From positions 186,001 through 250,000 of the forward strand of contig JAGWYN010000002.1 of the NCBI GenBank assembly GCA_018969295.1: a stretch of 64,000 nucleotides of DNA. The letters are read 5' to 3'. Of the stretch, positions 29,791-41,149 are shown in pieces (position 1 is the first letter of the stretch; every line of letters starts with the position of its first letter). Under the pieces are notes generated by a model. The model saw only the letters and a list, made by a program, of their open reading frames with translations, did no database searches and was not told the origin of the DNA. Source of the DNA: Chloroflexota bacterium (GTDB taxonomy: Bacteria; Chloroflexota; Anaerolineae; Caldilineales; Caldilineaceae). The position numbers and the translations under genes were made by a program.

Positions 29791-30807
29791 TCAGCCTCCG
29801 ATCCCGGCCAGGTGCAGCTCTTTGGCCAGATGACAGGCGACGAAATGGCCTGGTTCCACCTCTTGCAGGGGGGGCTCGACCGTCCGACAGCTGCCCGAAT
29901 TGGCGTAGCGGCAGCGTGGGTGGAAGACACAGCCTGCCGGCGGATTGGCTGGGCTGGGCACATCGCCCTCCAAAATAATTCGTCGGGTCTGGAGATCCGG
30001 GTCGGCAGGGGGCACGGCGGAGACCAGCGCCTCGGCGTAGGGGTGCAGCGGGCGACGCAGCAACTCTTCGGCGGGTGCCATCTCCACAATTTTGCCGACG
30101 TACATCACGGCAATGCGGTCCGAAATATGTTCGACGACCGAGAGATCGTGGGCGATGAAGAGCAGGGTCAGCCCAAATTCGTCTTTGAGGCTCTGCAGCA
30201 GGTTGAGCACCTGGGCTTGGACCGACACATCCAGCGCCGAGACCGGTTCGTCGGCGATGATCAAGCGCGGGCTGAGCGAGAGGGTGCGGGCAATGCCGAT
30301 GCGCTGGCGCTGGCCTCCTGAGAATTCGTGCGGGTACCGCTCCATATAGGCAGGGTCGAGGCCGACCTCTGTCATCAGCTGGGCGACCCGCTCTTCCAGA
30401 ACTCGGCCTCGGGCCACCCGGTGGATCTGCAGCGGTTCGCCGATCAGCTCTTTGACGGTGCGGCGGGGGTTGAGCGAGCTGAAGGGGTCTTGGAAGATCA
30501 TGCGCATCTCTCGCCGCAGCGGTTTGAGCTCGCCGGGGGGGAGCTGGGCGACGTTGACCCGCTCGCCGCTCCGGGTCCGGTACCAGATCTCGCCGGCGGT
30601 GGGGTCATACAGGCGCAGCACGGTCCGGCCAACCGTCGTCTTGCCGCAGCCGCTCTCGCCGACCAGCCCCAGCACTTCGTTTTGTTTGACCGCAAAGCTG
30701 ACCCCATCTACGGCCTTGATCTGCCCGACCACCCGCTGCAGAAAGCCGGAGCGGATCGGGAAATATTGTCTGAGGTTGCTGACTTCCAGAATGTACTCGT
30801 CGCTCAT
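29791..30807 (-). CDS. Oligopeptide/oligosaccharide ABC importer ATPase (OppF type)
   Basis: The protein (338 residues from this start) has Walker A GESGCGKTT, signature FSGGQRQRIGIAR, Walker B IADEP and the C-terminal oligopeptide-transporter extension with the cysteine cluster CVFHPRCRYANSGSC...C, which may bind an Fe-S cluster in this family. Start at 30807 fits family starts (SDEYILEVSNLRQYFP); an upstream ATG at 30849 would add 14 residues. It pairs with the OppD-type ATPase at 35569-36600. Confidence 0.92.
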   Translation of the reverse strand: MSDEYILEVSNLRQYFPIRSGFLQRVVGQIKAVDGVSFAVKQNEVLGLVGESGCGKTTVGRTVLRLYDPTAGEIWYRTRSGERVNVAQLPPGELKPLRREMRMIFQDPFSSLNPRRTVKELIGEPLQIHRVARGRVLEERVAQLMTEVGLDPAYMERYPHEFSGGQRQRIGIARTLSLSPRLIIADEPVSALDVSVQAQVLNLLQSLKDEFGLTLLFIAHDLSVVEHISDRIAVMYVGKIVEMAPAEELLRRPLHPYAEALVSAVPPADPDLQTRRIILEGDVPSPANPPAGCVFHPRCRYANSGSCRTVEPPLQEVEPGHFVACHLAKELHLAGIGG

Positions 30808-30865
30808 TGCGCCTGTCTCGTCTGGCTGGCGTGCAGCCGAAGTGTGCATCGGTTCAGGAGTTGTC

Positions 30866-32038
30866 TCAGTCGTTGGCGTAAGGGTCTGCCGCGTCGCGCA
30901 GCCCGTCGCCCAGGAAATTGAAGCCCAACACCGCCGTCACGATAAAAAGGACCGAAGCGGCGATCCATGGGTTGAACCCTAGGGTTTGGATTGTCTGGGC
31001 CTCCCGCATCATGGTGCCCCAGCTGACCAACGGTTCCTGGATGCCGATCCCCAAAAAACTCAAAAAGCTTTCGGCCAGGATGATGGTGGGGATGGTCAGG
31101 GTCAGCACCACGATAATGTGGCTGAAGGTGTTGGGCAGCAGGTGTTGAAACATGATGCGGCTGTCCGAGGCCCCCATCTCGCGGGCGGCCAGCACAAAAT
31201 CTGTCTCGCGCAGCGCCAGCACCTTGCCGCGCACCTCGCGTGCCAGCAGCGTCCAGCTCAGCAGGGCAAAGATAAAGGACATGGTGACGAAGACTGCAAA
31301 TTGATCCCAGGTGATCGGGATGACTGCGGCCAGTGCCATCCAGAGGGGCAGCTGGGGGAAAGATTGGACAAACTCGACAAAACGTTGGGTCCAGTTGTCG
31401 ATAGCGCCGCCGTAGTAGCCGGAGAAGACGCCGACCACAGCGCCGACGAAGACCGAGATCAGGGTTCCAAAGAGGGCCATCGTCAGCGAAATGCGACCGG
31501 CCACGCTGGCGCGGCCAAAGACGTCGCGGCCAAAACGGTCGGTGCCGAGCAGAAAAACTTTGGCATCTCCTGCTGCGCCGTAGAGGTGAAGGTCGGTGGA
31601 AAAAAGTCCCAGGAGTTTGTATTCCCAGCTGCGCACGAAAAAATTGACCGGGTAGCGCACGGTGGTGTCTTCGACCCAGCTGGAGCTCATGTCGGCGTTG
31701 AGCTTCTGTTGGCTTTTGTAGACAAAAGGCTGGAAATGGAAGCGGCCGGCAGCGTCGATGAAGTGGACACGGGTGGGCGGGCGAAAGGAATCGCGCATGT
31801 TGAGTTCAATGGGGTCATAGGGAGAAAAAAAATCAGCGAAAATCGCCAGCATGAACAGCCCCACCACCACCAGGCCGCCGGCGATCGCTACTTTGTTGCG
31901 GCGAAATTTGCGCCAGACCAGCGCTCCGTAGCTTTCATGGCTGCGAGGCCGGCCGCGCAGGACGGTTTGCAGCGTCGGGAGAACCGGCTCCTCTCCCGGC
32001 TGGGCTCTGTTGTCTGTGTGGCTGTGTTCGCTCTTCAT
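30866..32038 (-). CDS. ABC importer permease (OppC type)
   Basis: The 390-residue protein has the N-terminal OppC helix (FRRNKVAIAGGLVVVGLFML), a long external insertion (about 80-165) and the BPD_transp_1 core with the EAA-like loop ALRETDFVLAAREMGASDSRIMFQHLLPN. The extended loop between the first two helices is common in large peptide/oligosaccharide transporters. Tight spacing to both neighbours places it in the operon. Confidence 0.92.
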   Translation of the reverse strand: MKSEHSHTDNRAQPGEEPVLPTLQTVLRGRPRSHESYGALVWRKFRRNKVAIAGGLVVVGLFMLAIFADFFSPYDPIELNMRDSFRPPTRVHFIDAAGRFHFQPFVYKSQQKLNADMSSSWVEDTTVRYPVNFFVRSWEYKLLGLFSTDLHLYGAAGDAKVFLLGTDRFGRDVFGRASVAGRISLTMALFGTLISVFVGAVVGVFSGYYGGAIDNWTQRFVEFVQSFPQLPLWMALAAVIPITWDQFAVFVTMSFIFALLSWTLLAREVRGKVLALRETDFVLAAREMGASDSRIMFQHLLPNTFSHIIVVLTLTIPTIILAESFLSFLGIGIQEPLVSWGTMMREAQTIQTLGFNPWIAASVLFIVTAVLGFNFLGDGLRDAADPYAND

Positions 32039-32056
32039 AACTCTCTCTTGCCTGCT

Positions 32057-33055
<999 letters not shown>

Positions 33056-33075
33056 GCACAAGCCCCCAGGTTGGT

Positions 33076-33127
33076 GAGGAAGGAGAAGCGCACAAGCCAG
33101 CGACAGCCTTTGCGCTTTTCCTTCCTC
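33076..33127 (-). terminator. Intercistronic hairpin after the Opp binding-protein gene
   Basis: Seventeen-base arms (33076-33092 and 33111-33127) pair with a single mismatch around an 18-base loop, between the stop of the binding-protein gene and the permease start. No T-run follows, so it probably stabilises the upstream message or partly terminates. Confidence 0.7.
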
Positions 33128-33162
33128 GAACGTTCCTACTTTCCGCTCAACCGTTTGTGCGG

Positions 33163-35403
<2,241 letters not shown>

Positions 35404-35524
35404 CGTGAAAACTCCTTCTATCCTTTTTGAATCCACACAGCAGGCACAGATTGAATTCACACCCATTTGTTCTGTTCGAGCGCTTGGGGCAGGCGCCGGC
35501 TTGCCCTCCTTTCATGTTTCCTGG

Positions 35525-35555
35525 CAAAAATCAAAACAGCACCGGAGGTGTGCTG
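35525..35555 (-). terminator. Intrinsic terminator after the OppD-type gene
   Basis: Read on the minus strand, CAGCAC (35555-35550) pairs with GTGCTG (35542-35537), followed by TTTTGATTTTT. It begins 14 bases past the ATPase stop. A second GC-rich stem near 35492-35511 follows before the binding-protein gene, so that gene may have its own promoter in 35404-35490. Confidence 0.65.
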
Positions 35556-35568
35556 AGCAGACACCGAA

Positions 35569-36600
35569 TCAATAGAGCCAGCAAGCCGCCTGGTGGCCGG
35601 GGGCCAGCTCGCGTTGGACCGGAGCCTCTTCCCAGCAGATCTTTTTGGCATGTGGGCAGCGTTCGGCAAAGGCACACCCTTGGATTTTTGTGCTGGCGCT
35701 GGGGACCATCCCTTGGATAGGAACCAGCGTGCTGGTTTTGCGTCCCAGCACAGGGACCGATTTGAGCAGCCCTTCGGTGTAGGGGTGGAGCGGGCGGTGA
35801 AAAATATCGCGCACGGTTCCATATTCGACCACCTGCCCGAGATACATGACGGCGACATGGTCTGCCATCTGCGAGACCACCCCCAGGTTGTGGGTGATCA
35901 ACAGGATAGAGGAGTGGAAGTCGTTTTGGAGCTGGCGCATCAGCTCCAAGATTTGGGCCTGGACCGTGACGTCGAGCGCCGTGGTCGGTTCGTCGGCGAT
36001 CAGGATAGCCGGGTTGCAGGAAAGGGCCATGGCAATCATCACCCGTTGGCGCATCCCGCCAGAGAGCTGATGGGGGTACTGGTGCAGCCGGCGTCTGGGT
36101 TCGCTGATCTGAACCTTCTCGAGCATGGCCAGCGCCTGCTGGGCTGCCTGCGCGTCGCTGACCGGCTGATGGAGCTGGATGGCTTCCTGGATCTGGCGGC
36201 CGATGCTGAAGAGCGGGTTGAGCGAGGTCATCGGTTCTTGAAAGATCACGGCGATCTCTCCACCGCGGATCTGGCGCATCTCGCTGCCGGCAGGGTCCAG
36301 ATCGACAAGGTTGACCGGGGGAGCCCCTGGGGTACGGTAAAAGAGGATCTCACCGTCGACGATGCGGCCGGGCGGGGATTTGATCAGCTGCATCACTGAC
36401 ATGGCTGTGATGCTCTTGCCACAGCCGCTCTCGCCGACTACCCCCAGCACCGACTGCCGGTCCAGCCGCAGGTTGACCCCACGTACAGCCCGCACGGTGC
36501 CCGTCTCCTGAAAAAAATAGGTGTGCAGGTTTTTGATCTCCAGGATCGGCAGACGAGTGGCGCCTGGCGGATCCTGGAAGGGTGCGACGCTCTGCTGCAT
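35569..36600 (-). CDS. Oligopeptide/oligosaccharide ABC importer ATPase (OppD type)
   Basis: The 343-residue protein shows GESGCGKSITAMSVM, LSGGMRQRVMIAMAL, LIADEPTTALD and the OppD C-terminal cysteine region CAFAERCPHAKKIC. It is the first gene of the leftward glycan operon, directly downstream of a promoter and candidate operator at 36640-36673, next to the AraC-fusion regulator gene. Confidence 0.93.
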   Translation of the reverse strand: MQQSVAPFQDPPGATRLPILEIKNLHTYFFQETGTVRAVRGVNLRLDRQSVLGVVGESGCGKSITAMSVMQLIKSPPGRIVDGEILFYRTPGAPPVNLVDLDPAGSEMRQIRGGEIAVIFQEPMTSLNPLFSIGRQIQEAIQLHQPVSDAQAAQQALAMLEKVQISEPRRRLHQYPHQLSGGMRQRVMIAMALSCNPAILIADEPTTALDVTVQAQILELMRQLQNDFHSSILLITHNLGVVSQMADHVAVMYLGQVVEYGTVRDIFHRPLHPYTEGLLKSVPVLGRKTSTLVPIQGMVPSASTKIQGCAFAERCPHAKKICWEEAPVQRELAPGHQAACWLY

Positions 36601-36639
36601 GCTCTGTCCCAGTATGAATCCAAAGTGTAAGGAAGATAT

Positions 36640-36673
36640 CGTACAGTATAACCAGGAACTTCGTTGCTGTCTT
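36640..36673 (-). promoter_or_regulatory. Promoter and candidate operator of the glycan operon
   Basis: On the minus strand AAGACA (36673-36668) and TATACT (36650-36645) are separated by 17 bases, about 45 bases before the OppD-type start. Overlapping the -10, the plus strand reads CGTACAGTATAAC (36640-36652), which matches TGTACAGTGTAAT at 39404-39416 upstream of the regulator gene at 11 of 13 positions or nearly so. Confidence 0.45.
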
Positions 36674-36707
36674 GGAGAAATCCGGCAAAAAATTGAACGA
36701 TTGAGAA

Positions 36708-39272
36708 CTATTTTGCACTTTTACGGTACTGTTGGGGGGATTTGCCGCTCTCGCGGTGAAAGACACGGATGAAATAGGCTGGGTCGCTGAACCCGACCTG
36801 GGCGCCGATCTCGGTGACAGACTGGTTGCTCTGCTGCAGCAATTTTTGGGCTTGGACGATTCGGTAGCGGTGGAGGTACTGCCAGGGGGTCATGCCGGTC
36901 TCTTTGCGAAAGATGCGCGAGACATAGTCGTCGCTTATCTGTAGGGCGCTGGCGATCTCTTGCCGGCTCAGCGCAGAGGCATGGTGTTCGGCGATGTAGG
37001 CAGCGATGCGCCGGACTCGTTCAGAGGGATGTTGTTGGACAAGCTGGAGCCAGCGCTCCTGGGTTTCTGGGCCAGGCGTGCTGGCGACCGCTGCTTCTGC
37101 CGGCGCAGGCAGGTGGCTGGCCTGCGCCAGGGGGAGCTGGAGATGGCAGGTGGTTCCGTGGCCGGGTTGGCTTTCCAGGTGCAGGGTACCGCCGTGCAGC
37201 TGGAGGAGATGTCTGGCCACGCGCAGCCCCAACCCGACACCGAAAGGGGCCTCTTCGGGTTCGGGCGCATCCTCCAGGGCAGCGGCAAGCTGCTGCTGGC
37301 GGGCCGCGGAGATCCCGTGGCCGGTGTCTTCGATCCAGATGTGCAGCACTTCTCCTTGGGCTGCGGCGCGCAGGGTGATGCGTCCGGCCGCCGTATGGTG
37401 CTGGGCATTGGTGAGCAGGTTGAGCAGCACCTGGCGCAGCCGCACCGGGTCGGCGTAGAGCAGCGGCAGGGTCTCCGGCAGTTCCAGCCGCCACTCTACA
37501 GGGCCGCCGGCGGCGTTTCTCGCCATCTGTTCGAAGATCATGGTCAGCAGGGGGGAGAGTTCGACCGGCTCCAGCACGATCTCGAGCGCGCCGATCTCGG
37601 CTTGGGAGAGGGCCAGCAGATCATCGACCAGCCGGACCAGATGGGTGCCGCTCTGGTGGATATGACGGAGATCGGCGGTCAGTGCAGCGGGCAGCTGCAG
37701 GGAGGGCTGTGCCAGAGCAGCCTGGCTGTAGTCGAGGATGATTTTGAGGGGGGCGCGCAGGTCGTGACTGATGTTGGCGAGCAGGCGGGTTTTGAGCCGG
37801 TTGGCCTGTTCGGCCTCGGCGCGCGCCTGCAGCGCCTCGGCAAACAACTGCGCGTTGTGCAGCGCAATCCCCAACTCGTCGGCCAGCGCCTGGAGGGCAT
37901 CCAGATCTGCCTGGGCGTGGCGCTGCAGCGCAGAGGTATGCACATCCAGCACCCCCAGGGTGCGGCTGCCCAGCCGGATCGGTGCTGCCACCCGTGTCCG
38001 GCTAGGCAGCCCAGCCGCACCTGCTGTTTGGGGCAGTCGTTGTACATCGGGGATATAGACTGGCCGGCCGCTCAGCAGCGCACGTCCCAAGGGGCCGGCT
38101 TCTTCCAGCGGGTAGAAGGCTGGAAGTTCGGGAGGCCCCAGGTGGCGGTTCAGGGTCTGGGACTGTTCGTTCCAGAGGTAGACGCTGACCTGGCTGTAGC
38201 CGTAGTTGGTGCGGATCAGCTCTGAGATCTCGCGCAGCAGCGTCGCGCCGTCCAGGATTGATCCGATGCGGCGGTTGATCTCCAGGCTGGTCTGCAGCAG
38301 CATGAGCCGCCGTTCTTCCTGGCGGCGGTTGACCCCGACCAGCCGGCTGGGCACGTCCGAAATGGCCACGAGCCGGTTGAGGGCCATTTCGGCGACGTTG
38401 TCGGCGGTCACGAGCTGCAGCGCATAGTCGTACTGGGCGGGCAGGGCAGCGCCCAGAGCGGCCTGGCAGGCCAGGCGGAGCGCTTCGGTTGCCAGGTGGG
38501 CGGCGGAAGTGGCGACCGTGGCCGCCATTTCCCCGCGGGCAATGGCGGCGATCGCCAAAGGGTCGCCGTTGATGCCGACGACGACGGCATCGGGGGCCAA
38601 CAGCCCCTGTTGGGCGCAGAGTTCGCGGCTGACCAGGGCCAGCGTGTCAGAAAGTCCAAAGATGCCCCGAAATGGGGGGGAATGTGGGGCCAGCGAGGCC
38701 AGCGCCGGACGCGCCGCTTCCAGCGCGCCGGCGCGATCCCAGGGCAACGGCAGGTGCACCATTTCGACCGCCGGGCAGGCAGAAAAGACGTCGCAGGCGG
38801 CCTGCAGACGGCTGCTGCGGCCTTCCAGGGTCGTGCGCCCGCCGGCCACCAAGACCCGCCCGCGCCCTGCCAGCTGTTCTGCCAGGAATTCACAGGCAAG
38901 GCGCGCCGAGCGATAGAGGCTGTGCGGTTTGACGAAGCGAGGATGCTCGACTGCCCGTTCGTGCAGCGCAACGATGGTCAGCCCACTGTCCAGCAGCTGG
39001 TAGAGCAGCGGCATGGCGAAGGGGACCGCGATCAGCGCCCCAAGCCCCAGGGCCAGAATCTCCTCGACCTTTGCTGCATCGTCGTGGACAGCAGCGATAA
39101 ATTCGATCTCTACCAGTTCAATTGCGGCCGAAAAGGGGTGCAGTGCCAGCTCGCCGGTCTGGCTGGCAAGCTGCCAGAGGGTTTCGCGCACCTCCACCCA
39201 GTATGGATCGGCAGAGTCAGCCAGCAGACCGATGCGAACCCGCTCCTCTCCAGACTGTCGGATCGAAACCAT
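36708..39272 (-). CDS. Sugar-sensor/GAF/histidine-kinase/AraC fusion regulator
   Basis: The 854-residue protein runs: RbsB/LacI-like periplasmic-binding-protein fold (about 12-300, with VVVGINGDPLAIAAIARGE), GAF (about 325-470), HisKA with NISHDLRAPLK (His503), HATPase with QVLLNLLTNAQHH and DTGHGI, and a C-terminal AraC HTH pair (about 745-854, ending GFSDPAYFIRVFHRESGKSPQQYR). There is no signal peptide, membrane span or receiver domain, so a cytoplasmic ligand would be sensed and the output is direct DNA binding. The start at 39272 has AGGAGGTG eight bases upstream. It is encoded just upstream of the glycan operon and probably controls it. Confidence 0.9.
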   Translation of the reverse strand: MVSIRQSGEERVRIGLLADSADPYWVEVRETLWQLASQTGELALHPFSAAIELVEIEFIAAVHDDAAKVEEILALGLGALIAVPFAMPLLYQLLDSGLTIVALHERAVEHPRFVKPHSLYRSARLACEFLAEQLAGRGRVLVAGGRTTLEGRSSRLQAACDVFSACPAVEMVHLPLPWDRAGALEAARPALASLAPHSPPFRGIFGLSDTLALVSRELCAQQGLLAPDAVVVGINGDPLAIAAIARGEMAATVATSAAHLATEALRLACQAALGAALPAQYDYALQLVTADNVAEMALNRLVAISDVPSRLVGVNRRQEERRLMLLQTSLEINRRIGSILDGATLLREISELIRTNYGYSQVSVYLWNEQSQTLNRHLGPPELPAFYPLEEAGPLGRALLSGRPVYIPDVQRLPQTAGAAGLPSRTRVAAPIRLGSRTLGVLDVHTSALQRHAQADLDALQALADELGIALHNAQLFAEALQARAEAEQANRLKTRLLANISHDLRAPLKIILDYSQAALAQPSLQLPAALTADLRHIHQSGTHLVRLVDDLLALSQAEIGALEIVLEPVELSPLLTMIFEQMARNAAGGPVEWRLELPETLPLLYADPVRLRQVLLNLLTNAQHHTAAGRITLRAAAQGEVLHIWIEDTGHGISAARQQQLAAALEDAPEPEEAPFGVGLGLRVARHLLQLHGGTLHLESQPGHGTTCHLQLPLAQASHLPAPAEAAVASTPGPETQERWLQLVQQHPSERVRRIAAYIAEHHASALSRQEIASALQISDDYVSRIFRKETGMTPWQYLHRYRIVQAQKLLQQSNQSVTEIGAQVGFSDPAYFIRVFHRESGKSPQQYRKSAK

Positions 39273-39392
39273 TGTGGACCACCTCCTTGAACCCACAGTA
39301 CTGTAGCACGTTTCTGGCGACGGCTGCAATCGGAGCAAGGGGGGCAGCTGTCTTGACCGGTGTGCGATCCGGTGTTAGGATAGTTTTGGTGG

Positions 39393-39416
39393 TGTACAGT
39401 CTCTGTACAGTGTAAT
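39393..39416. promoter_or_regulatory. Direct repeat TGTACAG, candidate regulator site
   Basis: TGTACAG occurs at 39393-39399 and 39404-39410, 11 bases apart, about 120 bases upstream of the regulator gene. AraC-type proteins usually bind such direct repeats. The second copy extends into the 13-base match shared with the operon promoter at 36640. Confidence 0.4.
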
Positions 39417-39471
39417 TTTGTTCTGCGCAAGACGTTCCGTGGTGCAGACAGAACGCTGGGTGGGGGCGGAC

Positions 39472-39579
39472 CGACAAATGTACTGACAAATGTACTGACA
39501 AATGTACTGACAAATGTACTGACAAATGTACTGACAAATGTACTGACAAATGTACTGACAAATGTACTGACAGATGATC
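39472..39579. repeat. 12-bp tandem repeat array
   Basis: Eight copies of TGACAAATGTAC (first base C in copy one) run from 39472 to 39567, followed by a degenerate ninth copy to 39579. The array lies in the 301-base divergent region (39273-39573) between the fusion regulator and the prenyltransferase gene and reaches the latter's ATG at 39574. Each unit contains ATG-TAC-TGA in the same frame as that ATG. No CRISPR-like spacers exist. Confidence 0.95.
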
Positions 39580-40584
39580 GACAACGGTGCAGGCGGACAG
39601 GCAACTGAAAGATCGTCGTCTTTGTGGAAGCGCCTTCAGCTGGCCTTAGGACAATGGTTGGCGAGCTCGGCGGCAGGTCGGCTTTTGTGCGCGTTGCATC
39701 TTGAGCTGACCATCGCCCTGGTCTTGCCGACGGTGATGGCGGCTGCGCTGGGGAGCTGGCAGGTTGGCCAGCTCGACTGGCTTCCGCTGGGGTTTGCAGT
39801 GGCGACGACCCTGTTTTCAGCCTTGGCTTTCCAACTGCTGACTGCCTATCAGGATTTTCAGCAGAGTCTGTCAGCCGACGCAAGGCCAGCAACTGACACG
39901 CCGGGCAGCATGTTTGACCTGCAAAAAAGTGGTGTGGTGCCGCCGGTTTGGCTGCTCAACACGGGGGCACTTTTCTACACTTTGAGTGTGCTCTGTGGGC
40001 TCTGGCTGGCCCTGTTTGCGGGCTGGCCCATTCTATTTTTTGGCACGTTGGCGCTCCTCTTCCAGTTCAGTGCAGTGATCTCGCCCGCACGGCTGGCCTA
40101 CCGCGGCTCTGGATTGGGCGAAGCTTGTACGTTTCTTGCTTTCGGTCTGCTGCCGCTGGTCAGCACTTTTTTTGCCCAGACCCAGGTGCTCAGCTGGCTG
40201 CCGGTGCTCGGCGGCCTGCCGATCAGCCTGCTGCTGTTGTTGGTCGTGCTCAGCCAGCAGCTCAGCACGCTGCGGCGTGACTGGCTGATCGGCAAACGGA
40301 CGTTGGCGGTGCTTCTGGGGGCCCCCCGTTCTATTGATTTCAACGTGCTGGTCACCATGTTGGCCTACGCCAGTGTGTTGGCTGTCACGACCCTGGCCCG
40401 GCTGCCTCTCTGGTATTTGGGGGGATTGGCGACGTTGCCGTTGGCGATGGGTGTCTTCTCCGAGATTGACCGGAACCTGAGCTCGCCGTGGGATGCCGAA
40501 CAGCTCAGCTCGGCTGCCTTCAAGGCGCTCTTCTGGACCACGCTGCTCTCTTTGGCGGCGCTTGCGATCAGCCGTCCGGGCTGA
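39574..40584 (+). CDS. UbiA/MenA-family prenyltransferase-like membrane protein
   Basis: The 336-residue protein has about eight or nine spans. TLRRDWLIGKRTLAVLLG matches the second aspartate motif region of MenA-type 1,4-dihydroxy-2-naphthoate prenyltransferases, and ARLAYRGSGLGEACTFLAFGLL matches their PLxYRGxGE segment. The first NDxxD motif is degenerate (AYQDFQQSLSAD). It may act in quinone synthesis or on another aromatic acceptor, or be a divergent paralogue. The ATG lies at the end of the 12-bp repeat array with no clear ribosome site, so the start could be later. Confidence 0.7.
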   Translation: MIDNGAGGQATERSSSLWKRLQLALGQWLASSAAGRLLCALHLELTIALVLPTVMAAALGSWQVGQLDWLPLGFAVATTLFSALAFQLLTAYQDFQQSLSADARPATDTPGSMFDLQKSGVVPPVWLLNTGALFYTLSVLCGLWLALFAGWPILFFGTLALLFQFSAVISPARLAYRGSGLGEACTFLAFGLLPLVSTFFAQTQVLSWLPVLGGLPISLLLLLVVLSQQLSTLRRDWLIGKRTLAVLLGAPRSIDFNVLVTMLAYASVLAVTTLARLPLWYLGGLATLPLAMGVFSEIDRNLSSPWDAEQLSSAAFKALFWTTLLSLAALAISRPG

Positions 40585-40600
40585 ACCTAACTTCTGCAGC

Positions 40601-41149
40601 ATGCTGCGCCAGCCGCCGTTTGCGCCTCGGGTGCTGGACCGCAGAGCGTTTTATCTCCTCGCTCTGGAATGCCGTGCCTATGCCGCTGAACTGGCCCACC
40701 AGGACCCGCACCGGGTCAATCTGGCGCAGTGCTACCGTTTCAATAGCTGGCTTGTCCAGCTCAGAGGCTACGACCGGCTCTGGCCTGCCCTGGCCAACCT
40801 GCGACCAGCCCGCCCTGTGGCCCGCTGGCAGCTCGTGACCCTGCTGGCGGTCGGCTGGCTGCTGTTAGCAGGGCAGTTCTACACGCAGGGGGGAAGCTGG
40901 CTCTTTGCGAGTGCTGTGCTGGCCATCGCTGCTCTCTTCTGGATTCCCGAAGATCTCTACGGGACGACAGTCGAGCTGTTGGAAGGCAAGCTTCTGTACG
41001 TGGTCGACAGCTTGCTGGCGCTGCTCGACAGCGGGCAGATGGAGTTCACCGAGGCGGCGTTTTTTCAGGCTCGACAAAATTTGCTCGACGCGCACGCCGA
41101 ACTGCGCCAGCAGATCGACCTGGCCCACCGCCCTTTCCCTCCTTCATAG
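40601..41149 (+). CDS. Hypothetical protein with two membrane helices
   Basis: The 182-residue protein has a soluble N-terminal part with conserved-looking LALECRAYAAELAHQDP, two adjacent hydrophobic helices (about 75-110) and a C-terminal helical tail (FFQARQNLLDAHAELRQQIDLAH). No family recognised. It follows the prenyltransferase gene by 16 bases and its stop overlaps the stop of the convergent ABC transporter gene by six bases. Confidence 0.65.
   Translation: MLRQPPFAPRVLDRRAFYLLALECRAYAAELAHQDPHRVNLAQCYRFNSWLVQLRGYDRLWPALANLRPARPVARWQLVTLLAVGWLLLAGQFYTQGGSWLFASAVLAIAALFWIPEDLYGTTVELLEGKLLYVVDSLLALLDSGQMEFTEAAFFQARQNLLDAHAELRQQIDLAHRPFPPS

Noticed and set aside
39472..39579. Possible CRISPR array
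   Set aside because: Units are 12 bases, contiguous and without spacers, and no cas gene is nearby.
39110..39892. A minus-strand frame with a VSTF-type amino acid repeat
   Set aside because: The repeat is only a translation of the 12-bp tandem array; the flanking parts overlap two well-supported genes.
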